Assembly (NCBI GenBank): GCA_030867875.1
Contig: JAOWCC010000655.1
Coordinates: forward strand, 7,896,269-7,960,268
DNA: 64,000 bases
Direction: 5' to 3'
From: Actinernus sp. WN-2022
Taxonomy: Eukaryota > Cnidaria > Anthozoa > Actiniaria > Actinernidae
The notes below the pieces were generated by a model, which was not told the DNA's origin, searched no databases, and worked only from the letters and a program-made list of their open reading frames with translations. Below, piece after piece: positions 13,601-24,144 of the stretch (positions are counted from its first letter, which is position 1; every line of letters begins with the position of its first letter). The position numbers were made by a program, and so were the translations under genes.

Positions 13601-16600
13601 ATGAGAGTGATCACAGTGATGAAGGACAAGGTAAACGTACACTTTCATCACAGCACCTGTAGATGGCTGCCATGTTTGGTATAAAGGTTTGCATTTTGGG
13701 AGTAGTAAGCAGTAGCAGTAGTAGTAAACCTTTATTAACATGTCAATGTATTCAGCTAACTTAACTGGGGACACCACATACGTAGAAAAGTACGTAGACG
13801 AATAAATGTATATGATTAACGAGAATGAAACGAGAAATAGAAAACATTAGTTACCAGTGAAGTAACTAGTATATAGAACATTGTAGTATAAGCTAAACAG
13901 ACGAATAAATAAATATTGATAAGAAAAAAGTATTGTGATCTGTACATGCATGTATGTCACGAGGATCTTTCTGATTTTCTGACAAATAATAATGTAGAAT
14001 TTTCTGATTATAAGAAAAATACTCACTATACACTAAGTGATGTACACTACGAAACGATGTTAATTTTGGAAGAGACAGCAAGCCAGAGTAGAAACATTAG
14101 CTAATATCCAAGATAATAGTTTAAAACTTGTAAACGTTTTCATAATCGTAATCCATTTCCATCCTCGCCATCTGTTGTCCGATTAGCTTCTCTGTAGCTT
14201 AACTTTACTAAGAAAAACGCTTTTAATCAATCTGCACCATTATTTCTTGGTTTCATTTAGTTTGAAAGTAATTTTCTGCATTTCAAAGTGATGCTAAAAA
14301 TAGCTAACATAGGCCCTTAAATCGAACTTGTTATTTTTCGATGAATTTTGACACCTCCATTTCATCAGACCCCACTTCCCCCAATTCAATGTTTTGTGAA
14401 CGTGCTGTGCCGTAGTTCTGTGATTTGATTGGATCAGCAGGGCAAAACAATAGGGAAACCATTTCAACGTCACGGCCGTACAGTAATCGTGCTGTAGTCT
14501 GCACCGCGGCAAAACGGTATGCTCCGCTGGCCAAAAGAACGAAGGCTCTGCTATCAAATACAAATTACCGAGGGTTTCAACTTTTTTAGTAAATAATTTT
14601 ATAACTTAGTAAACTCACAATGAATTACAAATTAAGAAAACTTCAACCTGTTAAAGTCTTAGGCTTAGCTTTTAAGTAGTTTTCTTAGTTTTTGACAAAA
14701 CAGTTCACAAATGAATACTTTTAAGCAGAAACGTTAAAATCACGGCATGTGCCTGTGTTTCATTTCAGTTTTCGCGGGAAACTGGGGGCGGCCGCGCGCG
14801 GGCAAGAAATAGCAAATACGCATGCGCGTGACGTTTTGCCGCGGTGTGGCTGTAGTCAGTGCTGTAGTTTGTCCCAATCATATGAAATTTGCTCTGGGTA
14901 ACTACTACTTGTTAGAAGTAGCATCCAACTTTCGAATTTTTGGTTACAATCCTGGTCAAAAGTCTTTGGGACACCAGGTTTGCACATCCAATGTTAGTCA
15001 AGCTAAATGAGCTGATGGTCGATGGAAGCCATTTGAGTGCCAGGCACCAAAGACAATTGCCAATAGCGAGTCAAGTAAGACTTGTCACACGCGACTGATA
15101 AAATGCTACTCACTATAACTTACAGTGCTTCAAATCTACACTAAACTGGAACCTTGGTAATTTATGAAGTGTTCTGCTGTGTTCACATGTTCCGCATTAA
15201 ATGTATTTTCCGTGTTGTAGGTGAAGATGATGATATTACTGTTGTGTCCATCTTCCCGTCAGAAGATGATATCAAGGCCCACATTCACAGCAGGCGATTC
15301 AGAGAGTGAGTATACGAGGGGGAGGGGTAGGGGTACACGTACGTTATACAGAGACGTTCTGCTGGATACGATGTTGATGTTCGATTTGGAATTGAGGTTT
15401 AAAAACGAGTGAAAATAGATTGGAATTTGTGATTAGTTAATTGATTTATCTATTTTAGTGACAGATCATTAATTGTGGGAGGAGAGTTTTTTTTTTGGGG
15501 GGGGGGGGGTTTCGTTGTGTGTGTGGGGGGGGGGGGGGGGGGGTAGGTGAGCGAGAGAAAAAAGAAGGACGGCCTCATACCTTTTGCCTGGGTGTGAGTG
15601 GCCTCAAAGTATCAACCAAAAACTTGTGTAACAGCGGGTAGCTTGAAGATGGAGTCAAAGGGCGTCATGAAAAAGGCTTGTCGTACTTTTATGTGGCAAT
15701 CTTTTTCAAACGGCTGTAATCGGTTTTTTTGGTACGTGTTAGGTACTGTGATCAGGTGATGGGCAAAGAACTCAATGACGTCACTTTTTGCGGAAACTGC
15801 TTTTATGTGACAATCTTTTTCAAACGGCTGTAATCGGTTTCTTTGTACATGTTAGGTACTGTGATCAGGTGATGGGCAAATAACTCAATGACGTCACTTT
15901 TTGCGGAAACTGCTTTTATGTGACAATCTTTTTCAAACGGCTGTAATCGGTTTCTTTGTACATGTTAGGTACTGTGATCAGGTGATGGGCAAATAACTCA
16001 ATGACGTCACTTTTTGCGGAAACTGCTTTTATGTGACAATCTTTTTCAAACGGCTGTAATCGGTTTCTTTGTACATGTTAGGTACTGTGATCAGGTGATG
16101 GGCAAATAACTCAATGACGTCACTTTTTACGGAAACTGTTTTTATGTGACAATCTTTTTCAAACAGCTGTAATCGGTTTCTTTGTACATGTTAGGTACTG
16201 TGATCAGGTGATGGGCAAAGAACTCAATGACGTCACTTTTTACGGAAACTGTTTATATGTGACAATCTTTTTCAAACAGCTGTAATCGGTTTCTTTGTAC
16301 ATGTTAGGTACTGTGATCAGGTGATGGGCAAAGAACTCAATGATGTCACTTTTTGCGGAAACTGCTTTTATGTGACAATCTTTTTCAAACGGCTGTAATC
16401 GGTTTCTTTGTACGTGTTAGGTACTGTGATCAGGTGATGGGCAAAGAACTCAATGATGTCACTTTTTGCGGAAACTGCTTTTATGTGACAATCTTTTTCA
16501 AACGGCTGTAATCGGTTTATTTGTACATGTTAGGTACTGTGATCAGGTGATGGGCAAAGAACTCAATGACGTCACAGTAAAACTGCTCAAGGAATTGGTT

Positions 16601-19600
16601 CGCTTCCAGGATAGGGTGTACTTTAAGGACCCTGAGAAGGTACTATACCGTACATTTAATGATAGAGCAGATTTCGTATGAGTGGGACAAGCTACAGCAT
16701 ACACTGACTACAGCACGGTTACCGTACGGCATGCCGTGACGCTGAAATGGTTTCCCATTGTTTTTGTCCTGCTGATCCAATCAAATTACAGAGTTACAGT
16801 ACAGCACGGTTACGGACATGCCGTAGTTTGTCCCACTCATACGAAATCTACTCTAGTTGCTATAACTAAAGGGGTACTGTCAATCGAATTGAATCCAATG
16901 TTACAATGTTGACAATGTTACAACCATCCGATGTTACAACCATCCAATGTTACAACCATCCAATGTTACAACCATCCAATGTTACAACCATCCAATGTTG
17001 ACAATGTTACAACCATCCAATGTTACAATGTTGACGATGTTACAACCATCCGATGTTACAACCATCCGATGTTACAACCATCAAATGTTACAGTGTTGAC
17101 GATATTACAACCATCTAATGTTACAATGTTACAACCATCCAATGTTACGATGTTGACAATGTTACAACCATCCAATGTTGACGATGTTACAACCATCCAG
17201 TGTTGACGATGTTACAACCATCCAATGTTGACGATGTTACAACCATCCAATGTTACAATGTCGACAATGTTACAAGCATCCAATGTTGACAATGTTGACA
17301 ATGTTACAACCATCCAATGTTACAATGTCGACGATGTTACAACCATCCAATGTCATTACAATGTTGACGATGTTACAACCATCCAATGTTACAATGTCGA
17401 CGATGTTACAACCATCCAATGGTACAATGTTACAATTATCCAATGGTACAATGTTGACAATGTTACAAGCATCCAATGTTACAACCATCCAATGTTGACA
17501 ATGTTACAACCATCCAATGTTACAATGTTGACGATGTTACAACCATCCGATGTTACAACCATCCGATGTTACAACCATCCAATGTTGACAATGTTACAAC
17601 CATCCAATGTTGACAATGTTACAACCATCCAATGTTACAATGTTGACGATGTTACAACCATCCAATGTTACAACCATCAAATGTTACAGTGTTGACGATA
17701 TTACAACCATCTAATGTTACAATGTTACAACCATCCAATGTTACGATGTTGACAATGTTACAACCATCCAATGTTGACGATGTTACAACCATCCAGTGTT
17801 GACGATGTTAAAACCATCCAATGTTGATGATGTTACAACCATCCAATGTTACAATGTCGACGATGTTACAACCATCCAATGTTACAATGTTGACAATGTT
17901 ACAAGCATCCAATGTTGACAATGTTACAACCATCCAATGTTACAATGTCGACGATGTTACAACCATCCAATGTCATTACAATGTTGACGATGTTACAACC
18001 ATCCAATGTTACAATGTCGACGATGTTACAACCATCCAATGTTACAATGTTACAACCATCCAATGTTGCAATGTTGACGATGTTACAACCATCCAATGTT
18101 AACAATGTTACAACCATCCAATGTTGCAATGTTGACGATGTTACAACCATCCAATGTTACAATGTTACAACCATCCCATGTTACAGTGTTGACGATGTTA
18201 CAACCATCCAATGTTACAACCATCCAATGTTACAATGTTACAACCATCCAATGTTGCAATGTTGACGATGTTACAACCATCCAATGTTAACAATGTTACA
18301 ACCATCCAATGTTGCAATGTTGACGATGTTACAACCATCCAATGTTACAATGTTACAACCATCCCATGTTACAGTGTTGACGATATTACAACCATCCAAT
18401 ATTACAATGTTAACAATGTTAACAATGTTACAACCATCCAATGTTACAATGTTGACAATGTTACAACCATCCGATGTTAACAATGTTACAACCATCCAAT
18501 GTTACAATGTTGACGATGTTACAACCATCCGATGTTAAAAATGTTACAACCATCCGATGTTAACAATGTTGACAATGTTACAACCATCCGATGTTAACAA
18601 TGTTACAACCATCCAATGTTACAACCATCCGATGTTAACAATGTTACAACCATCCAATGTTACAATGTTGACGATGTTACAACCATCCAATGTTACAATG
18701 TTGACAATGTTACAACCATCCGATATTAACAATGTTACAACCATCCAATGTTACAATGTTGACGATGTTACAACCATCCAATGCTGCAATGTTGATGGTG
18801 CAATATGCAATATATAACACAACAGTAAAGTAGCCAAACTCTATTTTTTTTATTTATTTAAAGTGCAAGTATTATGCCAAAAAAAATAACATTTATATTG
18901 TACTATTGTGTTTGTTTCTCACAAAAAGATATTAATCTTGCAGAATTTGTCAAATTTCTGACATTTAATCCCTAATTTTGGTTACTTGTCGTGGATCCTG
19001 TGACATCATAAGATGAATCAACTCCCTCCCAAGAGAACATTACTACAATAAAATCCCGTAGCTTTCAATTGTGGCATCACAAGATGAATCAATCCCGTTA
19101 TTCGGGTAACTTTTATTCTAGTTGAATTGCTGCTCCAGTCTCTCAAAGAATACTAATTTAGACAACTGAAGTATATTAGAAATAGAATTTGGAGCAAAAA
19201 GAGATAATCTTGTTTTATGGCTTTACTTGCACTTTAAGGGTTTGGAACTTTTAAGGTTCATTCATACATTTAATTGCGTCGTATACTGTTCGTTTATTTT
19301 TCATGGCAGGCCAAGTCAAAAAGAAGATTTGTTGTTGGTCTGCGAGAAGTCACCAAATACTTGAAGCTCAGGAAAATAAAATGTGCCATCCTAGCGCCAA
19401 ACGTGGAGAGAATCGAATCTGCAGGTTTGTTAATCTGTTGTTATAGCCAAGTGCCAAATCGAACCGTTGCCCGGTTTATTGACGACGAATCCTAAGTCAA
19501 GTTAATTTTTGAGGAGGAAGCAATACCATAGAACACGCTAACGTAGCTTCCCCATGATCTATAATTCTCAACTGAAAATAACATATTTCCCTTGTAAGAA

Positions 19601-22600
19601 CTGTAAAAACCTTAAATTACTTATCGGCTCCTTTTTGTGTACTAATTTTAAAGATGGCTCGAAGAAAAACTATTATTAGCAAATTCGGAGTTGAGGAAGG
19701 GACTGGGACCGAATGTCAAAATTAATCTCATTACAAGAAATATCAAATTAAAATGAGAAAGTTCACCGAGTTTGAGAATGTTTTGGTAAATACGAACTGA
19801 ACGCCAAGCTTTCAAAACTCGCAAAAATAAGACAGAATGTATGGTTTTGTGGGACACCGTCCTCCAAAGCCGTACGTTCTCTCTTAATTTTGTAAGCTCA
19901 CCACATTGTTATTATCAAGCCAATCGTCCTCAAACTCGGTAAACCTACTAATTTTAGGAGTAATACCATACCACTTCCAGAGAATGTGATGTAAAGTGGT
20001 AAGCTGTAGTGCTAAGTGTGCACGCCCTACGAGGGAAATTGAAAAAATCTCTGACCCAAGTGCGACTCGAACCCAACGACCTCCAGGTTACATGTCTGGC
20101 GCTCTACCAACTGAGCTATCAAGTCAGATGAGAGCAATCGTGGGTATTGGTGCGTTTTATGGGATCACGGCGATTATATATGTATATGTAGTTATGATAT
20201 GAAATCATGTTTGCCGCGTAGCACTAGTAAGTGTAAAGAATGTGATGTAAAGTGGTAAGCTGTAGTGCTAAGTGTGCACGCCCTACGAGGGAAAGAGAAA
20301 AAATATCTGACCCAAGTGGGACTCGAACCCAACGACCTCCAGGTTACATGTCTGGCGCTCTACCAACTGAGCTATCAAGTCAGAAGAGAGCCTGTATTCT
20401 GATTGGACCATTATACTGTAGCTCTATTGTTTTTGTACTCGGCTCGTTCTTTGTTTTTAGGATGTTTTGTATTGTTGGATTAGCCAATACTGTGGCTCGT
20501 TTCGAGCGGTACTGTCTGGCTCACTTGACCTATATCATTATGACGTCACGGCTTGTTTTTGAGGGGGACAGAATCGACATGAATAATAGTATTTTGAACT
20601 AAATCTGCTCTGCTGAGAAACAATTAACTTCTAATTGTCTGGTTTCCACATATCAGCCGTATCAATGTTTATCCCACAATATTTACCGTATTTGGTGGCT
20701 GTTACCGCTAAACTACGTTCTACAAAATGCATTTGATAGCGATTTCCTTTGTGTTGCTGTTTTGTCCCCCTCCCACGACCGTGGTCCTTAGCGTTTAAAC
20801 AATAGATTGTTTTGATTTGACGTCATAATGATATAGGGCAATTTTAGTGTGATCTTTCTTGTAATGGGATACATTTCTTGATCAAATTAATTGTTAACAC
20901 TCGGTCTCAGTTCTTTCCTCAGCTCTAAAATAGCTAATAGTTTGTTGGTGTTATTAAATGAGTGACGTGCAAACATGAAGTTATTATAATTTGATATTAC
21001 AGGTGGTCTAGATGATGCTCTTCACACTATTATCAGTCTTGCCCACACAAATGGGATTCCTGTGGTATTTTCTCTGCGCCGTCAGATCCTGGGGCGAGCA
21101 GTGTGCAAGAAAGTACCTGTTAGTGCTGTGGGGATATTTAATTACGACGGAGCACAAGTAAGGGTTGCGCCGCGGCAAAACGGTATGCTCCGCTGGCCAA
21201 AAGAACGAAGGCTCTGCTATCAAATACAAATTACCGAGGGTTTCAACTTTTTTAGTAAATAATTTTATAACTTAGTAAACTCACAGTGAATTACAAATTA
21301 AGAAAACTTCAACCTGTTAAAGTCTTAGGCTTAGCTTTTAAGTAGTTTTCTTATTTTTTGACAAAACAGTTCACAAATGGATACTTTTAAGCAGAAATTT
21401 TAAAATGACGGCATGTGCCTGTTGTTTCATTTCAGTTTTCGCGGGAAACTGGGGGCGGCCGCGCGCCGACAAGAAATAGCAAATACGCATGCGCGTAACG
21501 TTTTTTCGCGGTGTGGGTAAGGGTATGGCTTGAGGTAACTGTAGTTGTGTTTTTGGGTTCTTAACTGATGGGCGATTTATATGATTACGTCACAAACTAC
21601 AACCAGCAAAATGCTTTGCACTAATCTTTTGTTCCTCTAATTTAGACCATTGACTGTGTATTCTCACAGGAGTTGAAAAATCTGAATAACATAAAGAGTT
21701 TGAAAAGGATTCTGATACCATACTGCAATTGTCCTATTTTTGATGGTAAAATATTTGATAACACAGTTGAGCTCTTTTACATAGGCGTTTTGCATGAAAC
21801 AGGCACGTGCTGATATATGACATCAATAACGAATAACTATACACTCGTGATCCCATGGGAAAGGCTTTACAGGATGACCAACAATCTTCAAAAACACTGT
21901 TTTAGAAAGATCGACAATCAATTTCAAGTGGAAAATAACATTTTCAAACAGGTTTTGTTAATAACACTACCAATCTCGATGAAATCTCTTCATTTATTAT
22001 ACAAAAACATACTGGTAGAGATAAGAATAAGAATATTGTCTATTTGCTATAAGCTATTTAGCATTAGAAAAGAATCCCCCGCATGAGCCCCCATTCAGTG
22101 CTCGTTCCAGCTCGTCCGTGAGAATACGAATCTTGGCTATTGAAAATGCAAGTTTCAATGAAACAAAACTACAAAACTAACAACTTAATATCGAAGAGAA
22201 TTGCCACATGAATGTCCTGGTATGCTTTTCATACGTTTTCGACAGAGGATGGCAAAGATTAAAATGGATTACAAAAAACTCGTTCCAGAAACTAAATTTC
22301 GGTACAGTGAACTGATTTCAAGTTGCTCTAAATTTCTCTTAAAAGCAGTATTTTATATCCACTCGAATCTTTGCCAGCCTTCATCAAAATAATGTTAAAT
22401 TTTCTGCAGTATATCTGGAAAACATACTCTGGTAATCTGAGTAGTTATTTTTGTCTTTCGTCATGAGAAAGTTGATCATTTGGGGTTGATAGTGCGCCAT
22501 TTAATTTATCTAAATCGTCAACACCAACGTTGGAACGACTTAAAGTATATATAAGACTTTATATCGATTGTAAATGAAGTGGATAGTCCAACGGTAGAAT

Positions 22601-24111
22601 ATTTCTTGATTTGGGTGTTACGTCTAAAAGGTTTATATAAATTAATTTCCAATATGCTAATGATGTGTTGTCATCACCAACATCACTTATTATACAAAAG
22701 CATGCTGGTAGAGACGAATTACCTATTTTTAAATTCTAAGTTATATTTGAAGCTTATCAAAGCGATTTTCCTCAAAAGAAATCTAAATTAGAAAATAACT
22801 TAAATTAACAAGCACAAAGAAATTCATCAAATGTCGGTGATGACATCACATCAGTAGCATATTGGAGATATAAATCTTTATATCTTGTAGACGTAACACC
22901 CAAATCAAGAAATATTATACCGTTGGACTATCCACTTCGTGTACAATCGATATCAAATATAACTAATTTGGGCTTATATGCACTTTAAACATTGTTCTTC
23001 CTCTTAGGATGTTTTTAAGAACCTCATGGAACTAACGGAAAATGGTCGGACAGTGTATGCTGAGCGATGGAAGGCTGCCCAAGATGCATTGCAGGAGAAG
23101 CTACAGAATGAGAAAGCAGCTGAATTGTCACGTGACCATAAGGACGAGGAGAACTCGGGCGAGCCAAGTGAAACAGGTTGTTAAAAGCTTCTAAAAGAGA
23201 GCGAAATTTTAGACATTAGAAGCTTACATTTTCTAGAAGTCGAATGTCTTTACTTTTGAAATGTTTCATACACTCGTATTCAATTGAACAAACGTAGAAT
23301 CGACGTTGAAACCGTTTGACACGCATCCCAGCAGATAATTTTGTAGAAACTGATTTAATAGGAACTTTGCATGATGGCGTCACATACTAAAACTACCAGA
23401 ATTCTCAAAGGAGTTGATAAATCTGAATGAGAAAAAGAATTCGAAAATGATTCTGATAGTTGTAGTAAAATGACGCCATAATGAAAATGTCCTGTTGTGT
23501 GATCTTAATGATTATACCTTAGGGGGTGGGGGTGGGGGTGGGGGTGGGGGTGGGGGCGGGGGCGGGTGCGGGTGCGTCCGTAAATGCTTATTAAAGGAGC
23601 AGTGTCACGATTAGTATTCATGCCCAAAGTTTTGAAAATGTGGCAGGCGGACAAGAAATCAAAAGATGTGGCAGAAGTAAAAGTCCGTGAGTAATCCGCT
23701 TGTATCGGCGTATTTGCACGATATCTCGAGCCGAAATTGCTTTAAAACTATACTTCAGTATTATGTGGTTAGGTTTGATGTTATATTTTTATAAAGCAGC
23801 ATTTTATTTATTTCAATCGAAAGGGAAATTTGCAGCGGCGCGTGATTTTGCCATTGTCTATAACAACCAATCAGAATCGTGACACTGCTCCTTTAATCAT
23901 TTGTTCGTGTACTGTTTGGGATTACCCCTCATCAATCTCGTACTTGTCCAATTATCGTGTAATTTTGTTTTATTGTTTGTATGCTGTGTTCTATTTCTAT
24001 TTTATTTCGTCCATTTATCTTTTCTGTTTTCCATATATTAGTGAAATATATATTTTTAATACAGGACCTCCCTGAAAATCACAAATTGTGAGTGGAGCTT
24101 TCCTGTCAAAA

Positions 24112-24144
<33 letters not shown>

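Noticed and set aside
16900..18800. CRISPR-like array
   Set aside because: There are no unique spacers between constant repeats; modules are directly joined and the genome is animal.
16931..18817. Several open frames of 80-150 codons on both strands
   Set aside because: They follow the 8/9/16-bp tandem modules and have no amino-acid pattern beyond the repeat.
20052..20383. Two tRNA-Thr genes on the minus strand
   Set aside because: The A and B boxes are good, but the anticodon loop lacks T33 and both copies carry the same non-tRNA body, so they are SINE heads.
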